DNA from: Chaetomium olivaceum
Taxonomy: Eukaryota; Ascomycota; Sordariomycetes; Sordariales; Chaetomiaceae
Length of the DNA stretch: 64,000 nt
Direction: 5' to 3'
NCBI GenBank assembly: GCA_039881045.1
Contig: JAYWVB010000016.1
Span: 248,001 to 312,000, forward strand
Positions 11,184 to 20,871 of this stretch are shown here, in pieces. The notes under the pieces were generated by a model. It worked only from the letters and a program-made list of their open reading frames with translations, ran no database searches and had not been told where the DNA came from. The translations under genes and the position numbers were made by a program. The number at the start of each line of letters is the position of its first letter. Position 1 is the stretch's first letter.

Positions 11184-14123
11184 ATGGTCGCCTTGATTGC
11201 GACATATCCGCCCCTTGGGCAGGTTACGCAACTTCAGGACGGCGATGTGACATTCCATGTGGTTCTTGAGGTTCCCTTTGAACTCAAGAATGAACCATGG
11301 CAGCTCGCTCTCTGGTGCTAAGAACGGTGATGGGCCAGAATGGGTTGAGACGGAGTGTATTCCTAGTCAGCCGGATGCTCAGCCCACAGACCTACACCAG
11401 CCGGAGCGGATGACCGAGAGGCTCTATTTCACAGCCAAGCTAGTTGTCCACTCCTCGCTGACCTTTACGATTAAGCTCCGGCAACGGGCCGATAACGGGG
11501 ATTGGTGTTGGGTTCGCGACGAGCAGCACTCAGACGACGGGGTGGTCGTGATCAACCAGAAGCCGACACAGGAGGGCGACCCGAGGAGTTGCCGGATCTG
11601 ATTCGGAACCTTAACCCAGACCTCAAGTGGAAGAGCCATATGAGCCAGGCGCCTAGGACCCGACTATGGTCCATCGAGGCGAGCGTGGAAGGGGCAGAGG
11701 AGCACAAGTCGACATTTCACGAAACCCCGATTGGTATTCCATGGGGTCGGTTTCTCAGGTAAGGGACTAGAAAACATAAAAGGGGATCCTTGAGCTTCCC
11801 TTCGCCTGCTTGTCGGTAGCTTTACAACGAAAGCTAACTACCGACAGGTGGTTTTCCTTGGTCAGGACCTCAACCCCTTGGCTTGCCCCGAGGCAGGGCA
11901 AGTCAGAGTTCAACCCTGACAAAGATGCCCTGCTCTGTTCGTTCCTTTCTATTCAAGGCAAACACATGGTTTTCCTCGGGATGAGTGGAATTAATGACGT
12001 TACCACCTGTTCCGAGGCGGTGATTCCGGTGGCTTAATACTTCATGTATGTGAATGCCGATATAATGACTACGATAGGGAGCTGATGTTCGTCTAGATTC
12101 GGAGTGACAACGCGGCATCAGCGACGGGAACTGCCTTGATAGCAGTCGGTGACGATTTTGAGAGCACGATTGCTGCCGTCATGTACCACGCTCGTTCTTT
12201 GGTTATGGGAACGAAATGTATCTGCCACACAAAGTGTGACCGAGGTCACGCCGAAAGGTGATGTCGGGATCCAGTGGTATGAAAACTGGTACGATGGTTT
12301 AGGATATTGTGAGTGGATATCCTTCATACTTTACTCGTATTATTCATTCTGACATTGACATTATTACCTAGGCACCTGGAACTCGCTGGGTCAGAAGTTA
12401 ACAGAAGTAAAGGTCCTGAAGGCATTGGACACCCTAGCAGAGAAAACATCAAGATATCCAACCTGATCCTTGACGACAACTGGCAAGACGTCGACTACCG
12501 CGGTGATGGGCAGTGGCAACACGGCTGGAACGACTTCGAAGCCGAACCAAAAGCCTTCCCCAGGGGTCTCAAAGTCTCATCGCCGACATCCGCTCAAAGC
12601 AAAAAACATCATACATCGCCGTCTGGCACGCTCTGCTCGGCTACTGGGGCGGCTCTCTCCCCCTCCGGTCCCCTCACCAAGCGCTACAAAACCATCCAAG
12701 TCACCCGCGAGGATCCCGAGAAATCCCAACTCCCCCTCAACAACGCCATGACCGTCGTCGCCCCTTCCGACATCCAAGCCTTCTACAACGACTTCTACAC
12801 CTTCCTCACCTCCTGCAACATCGACGGCGTCAAGACCGACGCCCAATACATGCTCGACACCCTTTTCTGCCCCCCCCCGCCGCGCCCTCACCACCCCTTA
12901 CCTCGACGCCTGGACCCTGGCCTCCCTCCGCCACTTCTCCGGCCACGTCACCTCCTGCATGTCCCTCACCCCGCCCACCGTCTTCCACTCCCTCCTCCCG
13001 CACACCCGCCCCACCATCGCCTGCCGCATCTCCGACGACTTTTTCCCCGGCGTGCCCACCGCCCACCCCTGGCACGTCTTCGCTAACGCCCACAACGCCC
13101 TGCTCGCGCAGCACCTCAATGTTGTCCCGGACTGGGACATGTTCCAGACCCGCCAGGAGGAAGACGACGACGACGACGACGATGACGAGGCCTCGAATAA
13201 GTGGGCGACCTTCCACGCGGCCGCGCGCTGCGTGGGGGGCGGGCCCGTGTGCCTGACCGATGTCCCCGGCCGCCATGACCTGGCGCTGGTGCGGGCTGTT
13301 TCTGGCCCGACGCCGCGGGGAAGACGGTGGTGTTTCGGCCGAGCGTGCCGGGGAGGGCGATGGATGTGTATAACGCGTACCGTGGTGGTGGTGATGGTGG
13401 TGGTGGTGATGGTGGTGCGGCGGTGGCGCTGTTGAAGGTCGGTGCGTATCATGGGAGGGCGGGGACGGGGACGGGGATTGTGGGGGTGTTTAATCTCCAG
13501 GTTGAGAAGGGTGTCGTGACGGAGGTGTTGCCGTTGGGGCGGTTTCCTGGTGTTACGGAGCCGGAGAGGTATGTGGTGCGCTCGCATGCCACGGGCCGGG
13601 TGACGCAACCCCTGGAGGTCGGGTCGCCGGCGGCGATGTTGACGATATCTCTGGGGCCGAGGGGGTGTGATGTGCTCTCTGCGTATCCGTTGCATGCGGT
13701 GCAGTCGAAGACGAGGGGGGAGGTGTTGCTTGCGAATCTGGGGTTGGTGGGCAAGATGACTGGGTGTGCGGCCGTATTGAGGACTACGTTTGAGGTTCGT
13801 GAGAACGGAAGAATGGTTGTTGATGCGACGGTGAAAGCGTTGGGCGTGTTGGGTAAGTGGTGCATTGTGTGCTGGAGAAACGATGATACTGACATTTCGT
13901 AGGTATCTACATCTCGGCGCTTCCCGAGCTGTCGCTCAACGACGACTTTATGGTGACCATCCAAGGCCAGCCGATCCCTCCTCACACTGCGTTTGTCAGC
14001 AAGCAGGATGAATGTGTTCTCGATGTGGATGTCGAGACAGCGTGGAACGAAATGGGACTCGAGAGTGGGTGGGCGAACGAAGTGCAGGTGAAGGTTTATT
14101 TCACTCTGGAGAAGAGACAGTGA
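11184..14123 (+). pseudogene. Raffinose synthase / Sip1-type GH36 gene with at least nine frame breaks
   Basis: Piecewise translation gives the whole GH36 (alkaline alpha-galactosidase / raffinose synthase) fold, from MVALIATYPPLGQVTQL at 11184 to VYFTLEKRQ at 14123. Key segments are DDNWQDVDYRGDGQWQHGW, IAVWHALLGYWG, the nucleophile-type DGVKTDAQ and CRISDDFF. Four introns keep good splice sites (11759-11847, 12046-12096, 12309-12371, 13853-13902). The frame is broken near 11320, 11583, 12008, 12207, 12445, 12574, 12654, 12870-12878 (C9 run) and 13318. All breaks are small indels and I found no substitution stop. About half fit a missing homopolymer base and the rest do not. An acidic run (EEDDDDDDDD) and a GGT/GAT repeat interrupt the conserved region at 13158-13425. 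Either a recent pseudogene or a badly sequenced functional gene; catalytic residues and splice sites are retained. Confidence 0.7.
13382..13425. repeat. GGT/GAT trinucleotide repeat
   Basis: Imperfect GGT repeats with interspersed GAT inside the GH36-like gene. In the coding frame they read as Gly with occasional Asp and sit where homologues of this family normally run straight from a VYNAY segment to a LLK segment. Confidence 0.75.
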
Positions 14124-14606
14124 TGGGAGGATGACTTGGTCGGTAACTTAACGGTATCACGACCATATATTGGGCGATGTGGAAGGGGGAGTGTAGTCTC
14201 GTCGATTTAACACTAGAATCTCAGATCAGCCGGATCTAGGAAATTATGTTTTGCAGGTCAGGGACCCAGGGGCATAATAAAATGCCGTCTGAAGTAGTAC
14301 CTGCCTACCTTCCTATGAATCCGAGGTAAGGTGGATGTAGGCTTATTGACTTTTGGTCACTGCCGCACCACTCGACTGCTGCCCACACTTTGGCCTGTTA
14401 TACCGAACGTAACCAACAACTCCGACATATCGGGCTACAGATTTTTATTTTCCTGTGTTGTCACAGGTTATGAGCGCTCAGCAGCTCAAAGTGCAAACAT
14501 CCTCCGTTTTCATTAAACTGCGGCGTAAGATCGCATCGCGTTATCGCCAAAGACGGACAATCAAAGTAAATTTTGAGGCCGACAAACATCCAAGCTCATA
14601 GACACC
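14124..14606. other. Intergenic
   Basis: Between the GH36-like gene and the orphan gag ORF. No LTR-like ends, no tRNA and no supported gene seen. Confidence 0.5.
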
Positions 14607-15326
14607 ATGGCGAACTACCTATCCAAGATGAATAACGCGGAGTTCCAGGCCATTATACTTCAACTGGACCGGACCCAACAAGAGTACATCGACTCCGTCA
14701 ACAACTTCATCAAGATGCAAGCCGAGAAACACAACAGGGAGAGGCTGGCGAGCATCCAGCCGACGAGCTTTCTCGAGAAAGCGGAGGACTATTTTACGTG
14801 GCGCGACGAACTGGTCTACGCCCTCTGGAAAGCCAATCTTCACGGTTATATTCGCAGGGATGACCCTGAACCAGCGGACGAAGCCGCGAAGGAGAAGTGG
14901 AAGAAAGATAGGGCGGCTATCGATGAATACATCCGGAAGACTGTCCCTGACCGCGCAGTATGGGCCACCTTGGAGGCCATGGGCTGGGATATCACTGAAC
15001 AGAACCCCAAGTCGACATTCGACCAACTGACGCAATACTTCAACGAGGACACCCATGAGGTCAATTACTTGTTGTGCCGGGAACTGTTCACGATCAAGGC
15101 GGACTATGACAAGTTCTCTACCTTTCTAGGTCGACTGAACTATCTCCGCCGGAGACTCGATCACACCGAGTTCAAGGTGACCGAGAGGGCGGCGATCATG
15201 TGCGCCATCAAGGCTGTCGCCACGGTCCACCCGAACTTATACCGTCAGTTGATCATGAGAGTGGACAACAACCAACTCTCCTGGGTTGACTTGATGGATG
15301 AGTTCCTCGCATTCTCAACGGACTAG
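14607..15326 (+). CDS. Orphan Ty1/copia-type Gag-like protein
   Basis: An intact 239-residue single ORF starting at ATG 14607 (context CACCATGG). It has the hallmarks of copia-type Gag (UBN2-like) proteins: FTWRDELVYAL near residue 65, a KWKKDRAAIDEYI segment, a GWDITEQNPKSTFDQL segment, FTIKADYDKFSTFLGRLNYLRRRL, and a C-terminal SWVDLMDEFLAF. No zinc knuckle, protease, integrase or RT follows, and no LTRs are recognisable on either side. The frame is clean, unlike the neighbouring GH36 gene, which may mean a young fragment or a retained (domesticated) gag. I cannot tell which. Known of the family: Gag forms the particle capsid. Any cellular function here would be inference. Confidence 0.7.
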   Translation: MANYLSKMNNAEFQAIILQLDRTQQEYIDSVNNFIKMQAEKHNRERLASIQPTSFLEKAEDYFTWRDELVYALWKANLHGYIRRDDPEPADEAAKEKWKKDRAAIDEYIRKTVPDRAVWATLEAMGWDITEQNPKSTFDQLTQYFNEDTHEVNYLLCRELFTIKADYDKFSTFLGRLNYLRRRLDHTEFKVTERAAIMCAIKAVATVHPNLYRQLIMRVDNNQLSWVDLMDEFLAFSTD

Positions 15327-16695
15327 CCGAACTTAGAAACCAATCATGGATCTCACGACGAAAGGTGATTCCTGTCGGGGAACTGGTGTTAGAGCAGATA
15401 GTAGATATACCATCTTCTGCAACAATGCCCGAGTCAGCTTAATGGCTCCCCTTTGCGTTACCACTCCATGTTGTGACAACGCTGAATAAATAGGTGCCCT
15501 TCCATGTAGCTTTTCTATCACAAGTCGCTTTTCATACGAACAGCCAGTGAGCGCGTCGTCCCACCGCATTCCGCAGAAGCATGCATGATGTCATGCAGGG
15601 GCGGACGTCTTGGGCGTCTGAAGGGAGCTGATCCGGCACCGGCCCATGCCTTCGTATTTTATTTACTGAGGTGTTAAACGACGGAAGCAAGGGAATAACA
15701 GATCAACAAGGATATTTAACAGAAAAGGATACAAGTAGTCGACTCTCAGTTTTAGGTTTGACTACTTGTAGAAACACGCGTTGATCACCACATGGACGTG
15801 GTACAAGCGTGTTATTCGTTCACTGGTTACGAAGTCACAAGGTTCGGGACCCCGGCGCATTCTGCGGGGAGTGGTGGGGGCGGCGTCTGGCCAGGCGGGC
15901 GAACGACCAGGTATCATCTCGGAAACGCTGCCGGCGAGGTACGTAGTTACTCGAGTTTGTTCTTTGTCCCGGATCGTTGCGTTTCAACATTGAGATTTGA
16001 ACCACATGGATGGTGGAGATGGATTATCCGCCATATAACAGCAGTTCGAGCTCATTCATCCATTCGGATGCCATGTCATCCCTCTCACTCCCTCCGCGAG
16101 CCTGTGACATGGGGACGCCGAGAGGGGCGGAGCGCAATGGCACGTCACCCCGCGGGTGGTTCGAGGTTGGCGCTCTTGGCAATGGCACGCCTCAAACTAG
16201 TGGAAGTCGGTGTGTCCGCCACGTGACGTGGTCATTTCAGGCGTACGAGGGACACGGCCAGAGCAAAGTGGGGGGCATTTGACGGTTGTGAGTTGTTTAT
16301 CATCGGGATCTACAAGTTACAAGTTGAAGTTGGAAGATGAAGTAGAAGCTGCCCCCATGCGAGATCTGTGATTGTTTATCGGTTATCTTCCCTTTCCGTG
16401 CAGACCCCTCACCAAGCGCCGGCCGACGCACAGACCAGTCACCAGTACGTACCGCTGCCAAGACTCGAGCGACCCATTTTAGTGCGGCGAAAACGGCCAA
16501 CAAGGACTTCACCGAGTTTGGCGAGGCCTTGAATCTCGAACGAGGAGTGACTGGCGACCTTCAACCATCAATATCGCGACGTCAATTTCGACCCGCACGC
16601 CGCCCCCACTACTTCGATTCGTGCCTCGAGTCTACTAAAGGAGAGTCGCGCATAGACAAACTTGTGCTGCTCCGCCTGAGGCGGCATCCTTCATC
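15327..16695. other. Intergenic with one inverted repeat
   Basis: Between the gag-like ORF and the mS38 gene. Apart from the inverted repeat at 15730-15770 and the presumed mS38 promoter, I see no supported gene. Confidence 0.5.
15730..15770. repeat. Perfect 11-bp inverted repeat with 19-nt loop
   Basis: TACAAGTAGTC at 15730-15740 is exactly reverse-complemented at 15760-15770. It could form a hairpin in RNA or DNA. It is not followed by a T-run and is not linked to any gene I can name. Confidence 0.7.
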
Positions 16696-17792
16696 ATGCT
16701 GCCCTCATCCGTCCGCCGTGTCGTCGCTGCGACCCCCCAGTCGCCCACCGTTTCCTCCCTGGCCTCGTCCGTCCCGCGAGCTGCTGCCTCGTACAGCTTG
16801 CCGTACAGGCCGACCGGCCTTCAGCAACGCCGATACTCGTCATCAAAACCGTCTAGCCCGGACGATGGCTCTAAAGATTTCGCCGCTCGCCCGGTCCCCG
16901 CGTCACGAGGGTCCAAGTCAGAAAAGACCAAGGGGCAAGCAAAGGCGGCGACCCCACAACCGCCCAGCGTCCCTAGTACTAGGCATATCGGGGATGAAGG
17001 TTCGTATTGTTATGCCTTGGTGCTGTCTGTTGCGTTAATCAGCTTCCTAACACGACGGCAGGCCTCGCCCTCTCCACGTTTTTCGCCCTGCACCGGCCCA
17101 TCTCGGTAACGCAGCTCATGCCCAAGTCCGTGTCCGACGATACCTTTGCCCGGATATTCGCCGCGCGGTCCCGAAACAACAGAGTCGCCGACGTGCTCTC
17201 GACCCTTTCACAAACGGTATCTGACCTGGAGGAGCCCCTGTCGAAACTGAACATTGCCAACGGAGACAAGCAGCGGTCGCAGGAGGCCCAAGATGCCGAG
17301 GAGGGGGCCGCCAAGCTCAGCCTGAAGCACACCGACGGCTCCGAGACCAACCTCCACATCCAACTCAACCCCATGGCCGGCCAGTACCTACCCTACGCTC
17401 CGCCCCCGGCCCCCGAGCCGCTCGCCGAGACCGAGATGGACGCCGAGTCGGCCAACAGTGCCATCGCCGAGGAGCTCGCCGAGCAGCAGGACACCCAGAC
17501 GCGCGTGTACAAGGCCATGGTGACCATTGAGGAGACGGTCGACGCCGACGGGCAGGTCAAGGTGGTGGCGCACAGCCCGGAGCTGGTCGAGGAGGGCGCC
17601 GAGCGGCCGCAGTCCTTCCTGGAGCGCATGGCGTGGCGCCAGCTGCGGTACGACGAGGCCCGCCGCCACCAGGACCGCACTATGCAGGCCATCAGCGTGC
17701 GCCGGCAGCGCAAACTGCGCATGAAGAAGAAGAAGTACAAGAAGCTCATGAAGAAGACGCGGAACTTGCGGCGGAAGCTGGATCGCTTGTAA
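16696..17792 (+). CDS. COX24: Mitochondrial small ribosomal subunit protein mS38 (Cox24-like)
   Basis: Two exons (16696-16999 and 17062-17792) splice in frame (GAAG/GTTCGT ... GGCAG/GC) to 344 residues. The N-terminus (MLPSSVRRVVAATPQ...) is rich in Arg and Ser without acids, as a mitochondrial presequence is. The diagnostic part is the C-terminal lysine/arginine cluster RRQRKLRMKKKKYKKLMKKT followed by RNLRRKLDRL, the mS38/Cox24 (DUF1713, AURKAIP1-like) signature. The middle is disordered and acidic. The family is a late-binding mitoribosomal protein at the 3' end of small-subunit rRNA, and in yeast Cox24 was first linked to COX1 mRNA processing. It converges with the DsbA-like gene. Confidence 0.88.
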
Positions 17793-18145
17793 GGGGCTCA
17801 ACCCCTGTGTGTAAATATCCCCACTACCCCCTGCCCCCAATTTTTTTTACTTGCTCCTGTCTAGAGACCTGGTGTCAAGGTGTACGGTTTTCCATCCAAA
17901 CGCATATTTCTTTTGGCTCTGGCTGTCTGAGTTCATTTTACATCTGCATCATAATTGCACATAGAGTGGGGGGGCGATGGAGAGGAGAGAAGAGAGAGCG
18001 CGCACGCGTTAGGCTACGTAGGTAGGTAGGCAGCTAGTCCCGACCAGAAATGAGAACGTTCTGTCTGCCTGCCCCGACAAACAAGCCCAAACACCAACCA
18101 CCACCCCATCCTCCTCCCAACCCCCTTTTCCCCGACGACACAACA
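17793..18145. other. Short convergent intergenic region
   Basis: Holds the 3' ends of the mS38 and DsbA-like genes, with a pyrimidine tract after the mS38 stop and a TAGG repeat near 18017. No gene seen. Confidence 0.5.
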
Positions 18146-18892
18146 TCACGGCAGATTTGTATCCAACCACTGCTCCCAATCCTCCCCGGTCCACGAACTC
18201 CCAATCTCATTCACCACCACCCCATTAAACAGCACCGTCGGCGTGACATGCACGCCCGTCAGCCGCGCCATCTTCACCACGGTCTTAACGTCCGCCGTCA
18301 CCTGATTCCCCGCATTCTTGCCCTCATCCAGCTGCTTCACCTCCAGCAACTTGTACATCTCATCCTCATCCACCCCGACGCTGTTCCGCGCCAGCTTGGC
18401 CAGCCGCAGGTAGGTGGCGTTGCGCGTCTCGCCCGCCACGGCCTCGTCGAAGTAGGCCGACTGGTGGGTGAAGAGCTCCGAGATGAAGACCCAGAAGCGG
18501 TCGGACACGCCGCGCAGGGTGAGCTGCTGCACGGCCAGGGCGGCTTCGTGGACCAAGGTCGAGGAGGGGTGCCAGGGCTGGATTTGCGGGCGGATGATGA
18601 GCTGCAGGCGGTTGGCGATGTTGGGGTTGTTGCGGATGTGGGGGATGACGGAGGTTAGGAGGGTGTTGAACATTTCTGGATGGGAGGGAAGAGGGGGGGG
18701 GGTTAGTTAGTCTTGGGGTTTTGGAGGGATATGAGGGGAAGGAAGGGGGGGAAGGGTGGACGGACTGGCTGAAAAGGGGCAGACGTAGTCGAGGTAGAAC
18801 TCGAGGGTGTGAGGGGGCGGGTCGGAGGGAGAGGTGGTGGCATCGTCGGTGAAGACGAGGCGGTGGCCTTTGAACTTGGGTGGGAGGGCCAT
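18146..18892 (-). CDS. DsbA-like thioredoxin-fold protein
   Basis: Two exons (18766-18892 and 18146-18675) give 218 residues after removing a 90-bp intron whose donor is a weak GTCCGT. The join reads YLDYVCPFSA then KMFNTL, the usual order in this fungal family. The motif is CPFS, so the second redox Cys of CxxC is replaced by Ser. A helical insertion follows, and the cis-Pro loop (GVHVTPTVLFNG) near residue 190 completes the thioredoxin fold. There is no signal peptide, so a cytosolic or nuclear location is likely. With a single Cys it is more likely a glutathione-S-transferase-kappa or thiol-adduct type protein than a disulfide oxidase; this is inference. The ATG chosen (MALPPKFKG) starts directly at conserved sequence. 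Confidence 0.82.
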
Positions 18893-19388
18893 TGTGTAGT
18901 GGATTGTCTTCGAGAGTTTATCTAGCTGTCTAAGTGTAGAGAAGCGAGTAAACGTAGGTATTGAGGGGATATTATAAAGACGGAATGAAGTAAAGCCAGA
19001 GATGGTGAATACGACAATGCTCGACAGAGATGCTTGTAATGATGCAATTAACAGCAGCTTACACAACGACAGCAAGAGGTCGCTGGGTTACATGGTAGGC
19101 ACGAATGCTAAAGTGGGGGAGGAGGGGCAGTCCTGCGAGTCTCCAACCATGGATGGAACCTTCCCCATATACATACAATGAGAGGTTAATTGATCAAGTA
19201 TAACGGCGTTCTGTTTTTTAAAGATGGCAATCTGAACTTAAATACAATAAGAACGAAGAGTCTCGAAACTGGTCCTGTGGAGCAGACTCCGACTAGAAGC
19301 TGTGTGTAAAAGAGTGCTTGACAAAAACGGCAAGAGCAAGGTTACAGGAACTGGAAATGGCATGGAAGCTACATTTTTGGGTTCTTGC
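18893..19388. other. Intergenic
   Basis: Upstream of the DsbA-like gene and downstream of the rhodopsin-domain gene (both minus strand). AT-richer than its surroundings; no gene seen. Confidence 0.5.
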
Positions 19389-20871
19389 TCACTTCCTCTC
19401 CCGAAAAACATCATCCCCAGAAATACCGCGTACAACCATCACGTTATCGGGCAATGGCCACTCTGGACATGACCGAATGACAGGATCGAGTGTCTTGACA
19501 GTCCGGGAAGCTGTTGCTGGTCGCGGTCCCGGGGTCGTGTCGGCGGCTTCTTCGGCTGTTGCGTTGGTTCTGAACAGCCACGACTCGCCCAACTCCAAAT
19601 AATGCTCTCGACTTTTCTTAACCTTGGGTGCGTTATACTGACTGCTGTCCTCGGACGACGTGTTGCATGCTCTCGGTCTTTTTCTGACGCAATACACCCT
19701 CACAAACTTGGAGAATCCGGGCATCGAGCTGACGATGATGGTGATGTGCAGTTCAACCACACTACACCAGAACACTAATCAGCTGATCAAGTTGACTCGC
19801 TGCTTGACGGCCATATCAAGACTCACCTGCACAAGAGCACAATACCAGATTTCCAAGACTTGTCCGGTGAGTCCGCCCACAGCCTGATTCTATACACCAG
19901 AGATACCGCTGTAGCGATGACGGCCCTGGATCAAAAATCATCAGCAACTCCTCTCGTCCGGCAACAGGTGGTTGGTTTGTCCTCACAGAAACCCCGTCGA
20001 AAATACCGCCAGCGCCTTCAGCCGTTTCCTTGTCGGCCAGTTGAGCCTTGTAACAACAGGGACCGGCAGCAAGAACATGTACAAATCCAGCAACATATAC
20101 AATATTGAAGTCGCCGGGGACCAAACCACCATGTGGTCGAACTTCAACGCCACGTCATCCCAGGTCTTCCCTTGCCTCGGAATGTCGTCCAAACACTGTG
20201 ACACAAAGCTGACTATCGCAACAATATAGGTCGCCGCCAGCCCGATCCAAATTGCGATTCTCATGCCGCGCTCAAGAGTGAAGATTTCGTGTAGCAACAA
20301 GAAGATTGATGTCTTGGCCATTACCGTCGCCATTACCGTAATCAGCGACCGTCCGAAACGTAACTACAATCAGGGCTTTTGGTGAGTTTCAACCCTCCAG
20401 TAGTTTGTTCAGCTAGGGGGTGACCTACTTTGACAGTATCACCGAGGAGCCAGCACACCGGGATATTCCACTGGTGGCGCGTAAGACGAAGTTCTGACCA
20501 CACCGCACCGTTAACAGCCAGAAACCAGGGGCGGATATGCCAGGCCGCTCACGGAAGAACATCAAGCTCGTCTCCGTGATAGCAAACACAAGTGCTGCCG
20601 TGCAAAAGTCTGGAAGACGTATCAGCCGCCGTGCCATCACGTGAAGGAAGCTGTTGCCCTGTGGGAACTTACAGTCGCTCCACGCCAGCTGTCTTCTGTG
20701 TGCGTACAGCCTTCCGCCGGTAAAGATGAGAGCTAACGTCATCATACAGGTGCCGACGCCGATGGCAGCCGGGACGAGAGTCCCAGCGTCGGAGAAATCC
20801 GACACTTCGCCCTCAGGGGGGCTAGCCGCTGGGATTGTACATCGGTCCACGGTAGATGTGTCGTTTACCAT
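19389..20871 (-). CDS. Fungal rhodopsin-domain integral membrane protein (Pth11/SAT4-like)
   Basis: Six exons (20673-20871, 20553-20609, 20429-20493, 19987-20363, 19827-19925, 19389-19761) join in frame to 389 residues. Every intron is 59-65 bp with GT/AG ends. Hydrophobic segments are consistent with seven helices: GVGTCMMTLALIFTGG, ALVFAITETSLMFF, VMAKTSIFLLLHEIF, MRIAIWIGLAATYIVAIVSFV, SILYMLLDLYMFLLPVPVV, the ALAVFSTGF-containing helix and VELHITIIVSSMPGF. The HQWNIPVCW loop is typical of the Fung_rhodopsin (PF20684) family. The C-terminal tail is soluble and Ser/Thr-rich. Members include Pth11-like receptors and many proteins of unknown ligand, and there is no CFEM domain here. The intron at 20494-20552 is easily missed and, if ignored, creates an apparent frameshift. 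Confidence 0.85.

Noticed and set aside
12046..12096. In-frame stop in the GH36-like gene near 12094
   Set aside because: It lies inside an intron (GTATGT...CTAG) whose removal joins conserved sequence, so it is not counted as a disruption.
15985..16010. tRNA-like B-box (GATTTGAACC-type)
   Set aside because: No matching acceptor, D or anticodon stems at the required distances on either strand.
20429..20609. Apparent frameshift in the rhodopsin-domain gene
   Set aside because: A 59-bp intron with GTGAGC donor and CAG acceptor (20494-20552) explains it and restores the conserved loop in phase.
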